Part shown: piece by piece, positions 46,901-60,048 of the stretch
How the letters are laid out: each line of letters opens with the position of its first letter
Numbering within the stretch: position 1 is the stretch's first letter
From: Silene latifolia
Taxonomy: Eukaryota; Streptophyta; Magnoliopsida; Caryophyllales; Caryophyllaceae
NCBI RefSeq assembly: GCF_048544455.1
Contig: NC_133534.1
Location: 216,547,735 to 216,611,734, forward strand
Length of the DNA: 64,000 bases
Direction of reading: 5' to 3'
Notes under the pieces: generated by a model
The model's database searches: none
Told to the model about the DNA's origin: nothing
What the model saw: only the letters and a program-made list of their open reading frames with translations
Made by a program: the position numbers and the translations under genes

Positions 46901-49900
46901 GTCACATGGACTAATGAACAAGGATAAATGGTTTACACAACGAGTCACAAGGACTAATGAACAAGGACAAATGGTTCACACAACGAATCACATAAACTAA
47001 TGAACAAGTACAATTGTTTTAACACAACGAGTCACAAGTATTAATGAACAAGGACAAATGGTTTACACAACGAGTCACAAGGACTAATGAACAAGGACAA
47101 GTGGTTCACACAACGAGTCACATGGACTAATGAACAAGGATAAATGCTTTACACAACGAGTCACAAGGACTAATGAACAAGGACAAATGGTTCACACAAC
47201 GAATCACATAAACTAATGAACAAGTACAATTGTTTTAACACAAAGACTCACAAGGACTAATGAACAAGGATAATTGGTTTACACAACGAGTCACATGGAC
47301 TAATGAACAAGGACAAATGGTTCACACAACGAGTCACGCGGACTAATGAATAAGTACAATTGTTTAATAGAACGAGTCACAAGGACTAATGAACAAGGAT
47401 AAATGGTTCACACAACGAGTGACATTTATTAATAAACAAGGACAAATGGTTCACACAACGAGTCACAAGGGCTAATGAACAAGGACAAATGGTTCACACA
47501 ACGAGCCACATGGACTAATTAACAAGTACAATTGTATTAACACAAGGATTAATGAACAAGGACAAATGGTTTACACAACGAGTCACAAGGACTAATGAAC
47601 AAGGACAAATGGTTCACACAACGAGTCACAAGGACTAACAAACAAGGACAAATGGTTCGCACAACGAGTCACATGGACTAATGAACAAGTACAATTGTTT
47701 AACACAACGGCTCATAAGGACTAATGAACAAGGATAAATTGTTTTCACAACGAGTCACAAGGACTAATGAACAAGGACAAATGGTTCACACAACGAGTCA
47801 CATGGACTAATGAACAAGTACAATTGTTTAACACAACGAGACACAAGGACTAATGAACAAGGACAAATGGTTCACACAACGAGTCACATGGACTAATGAA
47901 CAAGTACAATTGTTTTAACACAACGAGTCAGAAGAATTAATGAACAAGGACAAATGGTTTAAACAACGAGTCACAAGGACTAATGAACAAGGACAAATGG
48001 TTGACACAACGAGTCACATGGACTAATGAACAAGTACAATTGTTTTAACATAACGAGTCACAAGGATTAATGAATAAGGACAAATGGTTTAAACAACGAG
48101 TCACAAGGACTAATGAACAAGGACAAATGGTTGACACAACGAGTCACATGAACTAATGAACAAGTACAATTGCTTAACATAACGACTCACATGGGCTAAT
48201 GAACAAGGATAAATGGTTTAAACAACGAGTCATAAGGACTAATGAACAAGGACAAATGGTTCACACAACGAGTCACAAGGACTAATGAACTAGGACAAAT
48301 GGTTTACACAACGAGTCACGTGGACTAATGAATAAGTACAATTATTTAACACAACGAGTCACAAGGACTAACGAACAAGGACAAATGGTTCACACAACGA
48401 GTCACATTTATTAATAAACAAGGACAAATGGTTCACACAACGAGTCACACATGCTAATGAACAAGGACAAATGGTTCACACAACGAGTCACATGGACTAA
48501 TTAACAAGTACAATTGTTTTTACACAAGGATTAATGAACAAGGACAAATGGTTTACACAACAAGTCACAAGGACTACCGAACAAGGACAAATGGTTCACA
48601 CAACGAGTCACATGGACTAATGAACAAGTACAATTGTTTAACACAACGGCTCATAGATTAATGAACAAAGACAAATAGTTTAAACAAAGAATCACAAGGA
48701 CAAATGAACATGGACAAATGGTTCACACGAGTCACATGGACTAATAAACAAGTACAATTATTTAACACAACGACTCACAAGGATTAATGAACAAGGACAA
48801 ATGGTTTACACAACGAGTCACAAGGACTAATGAACAAGGACAAATGGTTGACACAACGAGTCACATGGACTAATGAATAAGTACAATTATTTAACAGAAC
48901 GACTCACAAGGACTAATGAACAAGGATAAATGGTTTAACACAACGAGTCACAAGTGCTAATGAACAAGGACAAATGGTTCACACAACGAGTCACAATGTC
49001 TAATGAACAAGTACAATTGTTTAACATAACGAGTCACAAGGATTAATGAATAAGGACAAATGGTTTAAACAACGAGTCACAAGGACTAATGAACAAGGAC
49101 AAATGGTTCACACAACGAGTCACGCCGACTAATGAATAAAAACAATTGTTTAACACAAAGAGTCACAAGGACTAACGAACAAGGACAAATGGTTCACACA
49201 ACGAGTCACATGGACTAATGAACAAGTACAATTGTTTAACACAACGAGACACAAGGACTAATGAACAAGGAAAAATGGTTCACACAACGAGTCACATGGA
49301 CTAATGAACAAGTACAATTGTTTTAACACAACGAGTCAGAAGAATTAATGAACAAGGACAAATGGTTTACACAACGAGTTACGAGGACTAATGAACAAGG
49401 ACAAATGGTTCACACAACGAGTCACATGGACTAATGAAGAATTACAGTTGTTTAATAGAACGACTCACAAGGACTAATTAACAAGGTCAAGTGGTTCACA
49501 CAACGAGTCACATGGACTAATGAACAAGGATAAATGGTTTACACAACGAGTCACAAGGACTAATGAACAAGGACAAATGGTTCACACAACGAATCACATA
49601 AACTAATGAACAAGTACAATTGTTTTAACACAACGAGTCACAAGTATTAATGAACAAGGACAAATGGTTTACACAACGAGTCACAAGGACTAATGAACAA
49701 GGACAAGTGGTTCACACAACGAGTCACATGGACTAATGAACAAGGATAAATGCTTTACACAACGAGTCACAAGGACTAATGAACAAGGACAAATGGTTCA
49801 CACAACGAATCACATAAACTAATGAACAAGTACAATTGTTTTAACACAAAGACTCACAAGGACTAATGAACAAGGATAATTGGTTTACACAACGAGTCAC

Positions 49901-52900
49901 ATGGACTAATGAACAAGGACAAATGGTTCACACAACGAGTCACGCGGACTAATGAATAAGTACAATTGTTTAATAGAACGAGTCACAAGGACTAATGAAC
50001 AAGGATAAATGGTTCACACAACGAGTGACATTTATTAATAAACAAGGACAAATGGTTCACACAACGAGTCACAAGGGCTAATGAACAAGGACAAATGGTT
50101 CACACAACGAGCCACATGGACTAATTAACAAGTACAATTGTATTAACACAAGGATTAATGAACAAGGACAAATGGTTTACACAACGAGTCACAAGGACTA
50201 ATGAACAAGGACAAATGGTTCACACAACGAGTCACAAGGACTAACAAACAAGGACAAATGGTTCGCACAACGAGTCACATGGACTAATGAACAAGTACAA
50301 TTGTTTAACACAACGGCTCATAAGGACTAATGAACAAGGATAAATTGTTTTCACAACGAGTCACAAGGACTAATGAACAAGGACAAATGGTTCACACAAC
50401 GAGTCACATGGACTAATGAACAAGTACAATTGTTTAACACAACGAGACACAAGGACTAATGAACAAGGACAAATGGTTCACACAACGAGTCACATGGACT
50501 AATGAACAAGTACAATTGTTTTAACACAACGAGTCAGAAGAATTAATGAACAAGGACAAATGGTTTAAACAACGAGTCACAAGGACTAATGAACAAGGAC
50601 AAATGGTTGACACAACGAGTCACATGGACTAATGAACAAGTACAATTGTTTTAACATAACGAGTCACAAGGATTAATGAATAAGGACAAATGGTTTAAAC
50701 AACGAGTCACAAGGACTAATGAACAAGGACAAATGGTTGACACAACGAGTCACATGAACTAATGAACAAGTACAATTGCTTAACATAACGACTCACATGG
50801 GCTAATGAACAAGGATAAATGGTTTACACAACGAGTCACAAGGACTAATGAACAAGGACAAATGGTTCACACAACGTGTCACAAGGACTAATGAACTAGG
50901 ACAAATGGTTTACACAACGAGTCACGTGGACTAATGAATAAGTACAATTATTTAACACAACGAGTCACAAGGACTAACGAACAAGGACAAATGGTTCACA
51001 CAACGAGTCACATTTATTAATAAACAAGGACAAATGGTTCACACAACGAGTCACACATGCTAATGAACAAGGACAAATGGTTCACACAACGAGTCACATG
51101 GACTAATTAACAAGTACAATTGTTTTTACACAAGGATTAATGAACAAGGACAAATGGTTTACACAACGAGTTACAAGGACTACCGAACAAGGACAAATGG
51201 TTCACACAACGAGTCACATGGACTAATGAACAAGTACAATTGTTTAACACAACGGCTCATAGATTAATGAACAAAGACAAATAGTTTAAACAAAGAATCA
51301 CAAGGACAAATGAACATGGACAAATGGTTCACACGAGTCACATGGACTAATAAACAAGTACAATTATTTAACACAACGACTCACAAGGATTAATGAACAA
51401 GGACAAATGGTTTACACAACGAGTCACAAGGACTAATGAACAAGGACAAATGGTTGACACAACGAGTCACATGGACTAATGAATAAGTACAATTGTTTAA
51501 TGAACGACTCACAAGGACTAATGAACAAGGATAAATGGTTTAACACAACGAGTCACAAGTGCTAATGAACAAGGACAAATGGTTCACACAACGAGTCACA
51601 TTGTCTAATGAACAAGTACAATTGTTTAACATAACGAGTCACAAGGATTAATGAATAAGGACAAATGGTTTAATCAACGAGTCACAAGGACTAATGAACA
51701 AGGACAAATGGTTCACACAACGAGTCACGTCGACTAATGAATAAAAACAATTGTTTAACACAAAGAGTCACAAGGACTAACGAACAAGGACAAATGGTTC
51801 ACACAACGAGTCACATGGACTAATGAACAAGTATAATTGTTTAACACAACGAGACACAAGGACTAATGAAGAAGGACAAATGGTTCACACAACGAGTCAC
51901 ATGGACTAATGAACAAGTACAATTGTTTTAACACAACGAGTCAGAAGAATTAATGAACAAGGACAAATGGTTTACACAACGAGTTACGAGGACTAATGAA
52001 CAAGGACAAATGGTTCACACAACGAGTCACATGGACTAATGAAGAAGTACAGTTGTTTAATAGAACGACTCACAAGGACTAATTAACAAGGTCAAGTGGT
52101 TCACACAACGAGTCACATGGACTAATGAACAAGGATAAATGGTTTACACAACGAGTCACAAGGACTAATGAACAAGGACAAATGGTTCACACAACGAATC
52201 ACATAAACTAATGAACAAGTACAATTGTTTTAACACAACGAGTCACAAGTATTAATGAACAAGGACAAATGGTTTACACAACGAGTCACAAGGACTAATG
52301 AACAAGGACAAGTGGTTCACACAACGAGTCACATGGACTAATGAACAAGGATAAATGCTTTACACAACGAGTCACAAGGACTAATGAACAAGGACAAATG
52401 GTTCACACAACGAATCACATAAACTAATGAACAAGTACAATTGTTTTAACACAAAGACTCACAAGGACTAATGAACAAGGATAAATGGTTTACACAACGA
52501 GTCACATGGACTAATGAACAAGGACAAATGGTTCACACAACGAGTCACGCGGACTAATGAATAAGTACAATTGTTTAATAGAACGAGTCACAACGACTAA
52601 TAAACAAGGATAAATGGTTCACACAACGAGTGACATTTATTAATAAACAAGGACAAATGGTTCACACAACGAGTCACAAGGGCTAATGAACAAGGACAAA
52701 GGGTTCACACAATGAGCCACATGGACTAATTAACAAGTACAATTGTATTAACACAAGGATTAATGAACAAGGACAAATGGTTTACACAACGAGTCACAAG
52801 GACTAACGAACAAGGACAAATGGTTCACACAACGAGTCACAAGGACTAATAAACAAGGACAAATGGTTCGCACAACGAGTCACATGGACTAATGAACAAG

Positions 52901-55900
52901 TACAATTGTTTAACACAACGGCTCATAAGGACTAATGAACAAGGATAAATTGTTTTCACAACGAGTCACAAGGACTAATGAACAAGGACAAATGGTTCAC
53001 ACAACGAGTCACATGGACTAATGAACAAGTACAATTGTTTAACACAACGAGACACAAGGACTAATGAACAAGGACAAATGGTTCACACAACGAGTCACAT
53101 GGACTAATGAACAAGTACAATTGTTTTAACACAACGAGTCGAAGAATTAATGAACAAGGACAAATGGTTTAAACAACGAGTCACAAGGACTAATGAACAA
53201 GGACAAATGGTTGACACAACGAGTCACATGGACTAATGAACAAGTACAATTGTTTTAACATAACGAGTCACAAGGATTAATGAATAAGGACAAATGGTTT
53301 AAACAACGAGTCACAAGGACTAATGAACAAGGACAAATGGTTGACACAACGAGTCACATGAACTAATGAACAAGTACAATTGCTTAACATAACGACTCAC
53401 ATGGGCTAATGAACAAGGATAAATGGTTTACACAACGAGTCACAAGGACTAATGAACAAGGACAAATGGTTCACACAACGTGTCACAAGGACTAATGAAC
53501 TAGGACAAATGGTTTACACAACGAGTCACGTGGACTAATGAATAAGTACAATTATTTAACACAACGAGTCACAAGGACTAACGAACAAGGACAAATGGTT
53601 CACACAACGAGTCACATTTATTAATAAACAAGGACAAATGGTTCACACAACGAGTCACACATGCTAATGAACAAGGACAAATGGTTCACACAACGAGTCA
53701 CATGGACTAATTAACAAGTACAATTGTTTTTACACAAGGATTAATGAACAAGGACAAATGGTTTACACAACGAGTCACAAGGACTACCGAACAAGGACAA
53801 ATGGTTCACACAACGAGTCACATGGACTAATGAACAAGTACAATTGTTTAACACAACGGCTCATAGATTAATGAACAAAGACAAATAGTTTAAACAAAGA
53901 ATCACAAGGACAAATGAACATGGACAAATGGTTCACACGAGTCACATGGACTAATAAACAAGTACAATTATTTAACACAACGACTCACAAGGATTAATGA
54001 ACAAGGACAAATGGTTTACACAACGAGTCACAAGGACTAATGAACAAGGACAAATGGTTGACACAACGAGTCACATGGACTAATGAATAAATACAATTGT
54101 TTAACAGAACGACTAACAAGGACTAATGAACAAGGATAAATGGTTTAACACAACGAGTCACAAGTGCTAATGAACAAGGACAAATGTTTCACACAACGAG
54201 TCACATTGTCTAATGAACAAGTACAATTGTTTAACATAACGAGTCACAAGGATTAATGAATAAGGACAAATGGTTTAATCAACGAGTCACAAGGACTAAT
54301 GAACAAGGACAAATGGTTCACACAACGAGTCACGTCGACTAATGAATAAAAACAATTGTTTAACACAAAGAGTCACAAGGACTAACGAACAAGGACAAAT
54401 GGTTCACACAACGAGTCACATGGACTAATGAACAAGTACAATTGTTTAACACAACGAGACACAAGGACTAATGAACAAGGACAAATGGTTCACACAACGA
54501 GTCACATGGACTAATGAACAAGTACAATTGTTTTAACACAACGAGAGAAGAATTAATGAACAAGGACAAATGGTTTACACAACGAGTTACGAGGACTAAT
54601 GAACAAGGACAAATGGTTCACACAACGAGTCACATGGACTAATGAAGAAGTACAGTTGTTTAATAGAACGACTCACAAGGACTAATTAACAAGGTCAAGT
54701 GGTTCACACAACGAGTCACATGGACTAATGAACAAGGATAAATGGTTTACACAACGAGTCACAAGGACTAATGAACAAGGACAAATGGTTCACACAACGA
54801 ATCACATAAACTAATGAACAAGTACAATTGTTTTAACACAACGAGTCACAAGTATTAATGAACAAGGACAAATGGTTTACACAACGAGTCACAAGGACTA
54901 ATGAACAAGGACAAGTGGTTCACACAACGAGTCACATGGACTAATGAACAAGGATAAATGCTTTACACAACGAGTCACAAGGACTAATGAACAAGGACAA
55001 ATGGTTCACACAACGAATCACATAAACTAATGAACAAGTACAATTGTTTTAACACAAAGACTCACAAGGACTAATGAACAAGGATAAATGGTATACACAA
55101 CGAGTCACATGGACTAATGAACAAGGACAAATGGTTCACACAACGAGTCACGCGGACTAATGAATAAGTACAATTGTTTAATAGAACGAGTCACAACGAC
55201 TAATAAACAAGGATAAATGGTTCACACAACGAGTGACATTTATTAATAAACAAGGACAAATGGTTCACACAACGAGTCACAAGGGCTAATGAACAAGGAC
55301 AAAGGGTTCACACAATGAGCCACATGGACTAATTAACAAGTACAATTGTATTAACACAAGGATTAATGAACAAGGACAAATGGTTTACACAACGAGTCAC
55401 AAGGACTAACGAACAAGGACAAATGGTTCACACAACGAGTCACAAGGACTAATAAACAAGGACAAATGGTTCGCACAACGAGTCACATGGACTAATGAAC
55501 AAGTACAATTGTTTAACACAACGGCTCATAAGGACTAATGAACAAGGATAAATTGTTTTCACAACGAGTCACAAGGACTAATGAACAAGGACAAATGGTT
55601 CACACAACGAGTCACATGGACTAATGAACAAGTACAATTGTTTAACACAACGAGACACAAGGACTAATGAACAAGGACAAATGGTTCACACAACGAGTCA
55701 CATGGACTAATGAACAAGTACAATTGTTTTAACACAACGAGTCAGAAGAATTAATGAACAAGGACAAATGGTTTAAACAACGAGTCACAAGGACTAATGA
55801 ACAAGGACAAATGGTTGACACAACGAGTCACATGGACTAATGAACAAGTACAATTGTTTTAACATAACGAGTCACAAGGATTAATGAATAAGGACAAATG

Positions 55901-58900
55901 GTTTAAACAACGAGTCACAAGGACTAATGAACAAGGACAAATGGTTGACACAACGAGTCACATGAACTAATGAACAAGTACAATTGCTTAACATAACGAC
56001 TCACATGGGCTAATGAACAAGGATAAATGGTTTACACAACGAGTCACAAGGACTAATGAACAAGGACAAATGGTTCACACAACGTGTCACAAGGACTAAT
56101 GAACTAGGACAAATGGTTTACACAACGAGTCACGTGGACTAATGAATAAGTACAATTATTTAACACAACGAGTCACAAGGACTAACGAACAAGGACAAAT
56201 GGTTCACACAACGAGTCACATTTATTAATAAACAAGGACAAATGGTTCACACAACGAGTCACACATGCTAATGAACAAGGACAAATGGTTCACACAACGA
56301 GTCACATGGACTAATTAACAAGTACAATTGTTTTTACACAAGGATTAATGAACAAGGACAAATGGTTTACACAACGAGTCACAAGGACTACCGAACAAGG
56401 ACAAATGGTTCACACAACGAGTCACATGGACTAATGAACAAGTACAATTGTTTAACACAACGGCTCATAGATTAATGAACAAAGACAAATAGTTTAAACA
56501 AAGAATCACAAGGACAAATGAACATGGACAAATGGTTCACACGAGTCACATGGACTAATAAACAAGTACAATTATTTAACACAACGACTCACAAGGATTA
56601 ATGAACAAGGACAAATGGTTTACACAACGAGTCACAAGGACTAATGAACAAGGACAAATGGTTGACACAACGAGTCACATGGACTAATGAATAAGTACAA
56701 TTGTTTAACAGAACGACTCACAAGGACTAATGAACAAGGATAAATGGTTTAACACAACGAGTCACAAGTGCTAATGAACAAGGACAAATGGTTCACACAA
56801 CGAGTCACATTGTCTAATGAACAAGTACAATTGTTTAACATAACGAGTCACAAGGATTAATGAATAAGGACAAATGGTTTAATCAACGAGTCACAAGGAC
56901 TAATGAACAAGGACAAATGGTTCACACAACGAGTCACGTCGACTAATGAATAAAAACAATTGTTTAACACAAAGAGTCACAAGGACTAACGAACAAGGAC
57001 AAATGGTTCACACAACGAGTCACATGGACTAATGAACAAGTACAATTGTTTAACACAACGAGACACAAGGACTAATGAACAAGGACAAATGGTTCACACA
57101 ACGAGTCACATGGACTAATGAACAAGTACAATTGTTTTAACACAACGAGTCAGAAGAATTAATGAACAAGGACAAATGGTTTACACAACGAGTTACGAGG
57201 ACTAATGAACAAGGACAAATGGTTCACACAACGAGTCACATGGACTAATGAAGAAGTACAGTTGTTTAATAGAACGACTCACAAGGACTAATTAACAAGG
57301 TCAAGTGGTTCACACAACGAGTCACATGGACTAATGAACAAGGATAAATGGTTTACACAACGAGTCACAAGGACTAATGAACAAGGACAAATGGTTCACA
57401 CAAGGAATCACATAAACTAATGAACAAGTACAATTGTTTTAACACAACGAGTCACAAGTATTAATGAACAAGGACAAATGGTTTACACAACGAGTCACAA
57501 GGACTAATGAACAAGGACAAGTGGTTCACACAACGAGTCACATGGACTAATGAACAAGGATAAATGCTTTACACAACGAGTCACAAGGACTAATGAACAA
57601 GGACAAATGGTTCACACAACGAATCACATAAACTAATGAACAAGTACAATTGTTTTAACACAAAGACTCACAAGGACTAATGAACAAGGATAAATGGTTT
57701 ACACAACGAGTCACATGGACTAATGAACAAGGACAAATGGTTCACACAACGAGTCACGCGGACTAATGAATAAGTACAATTGTTTAATAGAACGAGTCAC
57801 AACGACTAATAAACAAGGATAAATGGTTCACACAACGAGTGACATTTATTAATAAACAAGGACAAATGGTTCACACAACGAGTCACAAGGGCTAATGAAC
57901 AAGGACAAAGGGTTCACACAATGAGCCACATGGACTAATTAACAAGTACAATTGTATTAACACAAGGATTAATGAACAAGGACAAATGGTTTACACAACG
58001 AGTCACAAGGACTAACGAACAAGGACAAATGGTTCACACAACGAGTCACAAGGACTAATAAACAAGGACAAATGGTTCGCACAACGAGTCACATGGACTA
58101 ATGAACAAGTACAATTGTTTAACACAACGGCTCATAAGGACTAATGAACAAGGATAAATTGTTTTCACAACGAGTCACAAGGACTAATGAACAAGGACAA
58201 ATGATTCACACAACGAGTCACATGGACTAATGAACAAGTACAATTGTTTTACACAACGAGACACAAGGACTAATGAATAAGGACAAATGGTTCACACAAC
58301 GAGTCACATGGTCTAATGAACAAGTACAATTGTTTTAACACAACGAGTCACAAGGATTAATGAACAAGGACAAATGGTTTACACAACGAGTCACAAGGAC
58401 TAATGAACAAGGACAAATGGTTTACACAACGAGTTACGAGGACTAATGAACAAGGACAAATGGTTCACACAACGAGTCACATGGACTAATGAAGAAGTAC
58501 AGTTGTTTAATAGAACGACTCACAAGGACTAATTAACAAGGTCAAGTGGTTCACACAACGAGTCACATGGACTAATGAACAAGGATAAATGGTTTACACA
58601 ACGAGTCACAAGGACTAATGAACAAGGACAAATGGTTCACACAACGAATCACATAAACTAATGAACAAGTACAATTGTTTTAACACAACGAGTCACAAGT
58701 ATTAATGAACAAGGACAAATGGTTTACACAACGAGTCACAAGGACTAATGAACAAGGACAAGTGGTTCACACAACGAGTCACATGGACTAATGAACAAGG
58801 ATAAATGCTTTACACAACGAGTCACAAGGACTAATGAACAAGGACAAATGGTTCACACAACGAATCAAATAAACTAATGAACAAGTACAATTGTTTTAAC

Positions 58901-59378
58901 ACAAAGACTCACAAGGACTAATGAACAAGGATAAATGGTTTACACAACGAGTCACATGGACTAATGAACAAGGACAAATGGTTCACACAACGAGTCACGC
59001 GGACTAATGAATAAGTACAATTGTTTAATAGAACGAGTCACAACGACTAATAAACAAGGATAAATGGTTCACACAACGAGTGACATTTATTAATAAACAA
59101 GGACAAATGGTTCACACAACGAGTCACAAGGGCTAATGAACAAGGACAAAGGGTTCACACAATGAGCCACATGGACTAATTAACAAGTACAATTGTATTA
59201 ACACAAGGATTAATGAACAAGGACAAATGGTTTACACAACGAGTCACAAGGACTAACGAACAAGGACAAATGGTTCACACAACGAGTCACAAGGACTAAT
59301 AAACAAGGACAAATGGTTCGCACAACGAGTCACATGGACTAATGAACAAGTACAATTGTTTAACACAACGGCTCATAA
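40980..59378 (+). repeat. 43-bp satellite, block E, with ~2606-bp higher-order repeat
   Basis: An uninterrupted 18.4-kb array in the same orientation as the other blocks. Diagnostic variants recur at long spacing. The cttaacataacgac variant is at 41261, 43263, 45567, 48173, 50779, 53383 and 55987. The taccgaac variant is at 41663, 43665, 45969, 48575, 51181, 53785 and 56389. Spacings are 2002, 2304, 2606, 2606, 2604 and 2604. The full unit is about 60 monomers. The array ends in a truncated copy and is then broken by the LTR at 59379. No gene is supported anywhere in it. Confidence 0.96.
45567..55986 (+). repeat. Four consecutive full-length 2.6-kb higher-order repeats
   Basis: Units start at 45567, 48173, 50779 and 53383 (2606, 2606, 2604 and 2604 bp). 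They match nearly base for base, including rare monomer variants such as aagaagtacag (46831, 49437 as aagaattacag, 52042, 54645). A shorter 2304-bp form (43263-45566) and a 2002-bp form (41261-43262) precede them. Confidence 0.9.
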
Positions 59379-59762
59379 TGTAACACCCGCGAATTTTCCA
59401 TTCTGACATTTTAAATTTATTAAACTGTTCGATTGCTTTATTTTATATTTTTGAATTATTCAATTTAAATAATTTCATTTCAAATACGATTTTTATAAAC
59501 GTATTATATAAAAGCTCATTTTTATAAAAATACGTACGATTAAATTATATTTTTAAGGCACGATTTATATAATAATATATGTATACGTATTTTTGGCCGG
59601 ATAATAATAATGACCGTAATAGTTATAATTCTCGTCTCCATTTCCGTCTAGTTATAGACCGTCACATTTCACTTTGCTCCCACTTTAATCTGGACCAATC
59701 AAAAACCAACAACACATTCACCTACCTATACTCCACTTTTAAAAATATCTCCTATTAATATT

Positions 59763-59842
59763 TATATATAATAATTATTATTATTATTATTACTAATAGT
59801 TATTATTATATGTATTATCATTATTATATGTTATTACTATTG
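59763..59842. repeat. Imperfect TTA/TAT microsatellite
   Basis: Runs of tta/tat trinucleotides inside the U3 part of the LTR. It is probably part of the LTR promoter region and may be polymorphic. Confidence 0.75.
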
Positions 59843-60039
59843 TACTACTACTCTACCCGTATCCCTATCCCCACACCCTTGTTTCTTCTTCTTTCTTAAA
59901 AATGCAAAGAAAGAAGCTCAACAATCGAGCACCGTACATCCATCTCCATCAACCTTCAACCTCCATTTCCTCCCTTATTTCTCAACCAAATTTCATAAAA
60001 CTTACTCCATTAGCTCCCCCTCCTCATTCTCCTTCTTCC

Positions 60040-60048
60040 TATATAAAA
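60040..60048 (+). promoter_or_regulatory. Putative TATA box of the long LTR
   Basis: TATATAAAA follows a C/T-rich stretch (59990-60038), a common plant core promoter layout. It would place the RNA start at about 60070-60080 and leave about 2.4 kb of LTR downstream. Inferred only. Confidence 0.5.

Noticed and set aside
2308..59378. CRISPR array, because of short regular direct repeats
   Set aside because: There are no unique spacers: every base of the period is repeat. The context is plant retrotransposons and no cas genes are present. It is satellite DNA.
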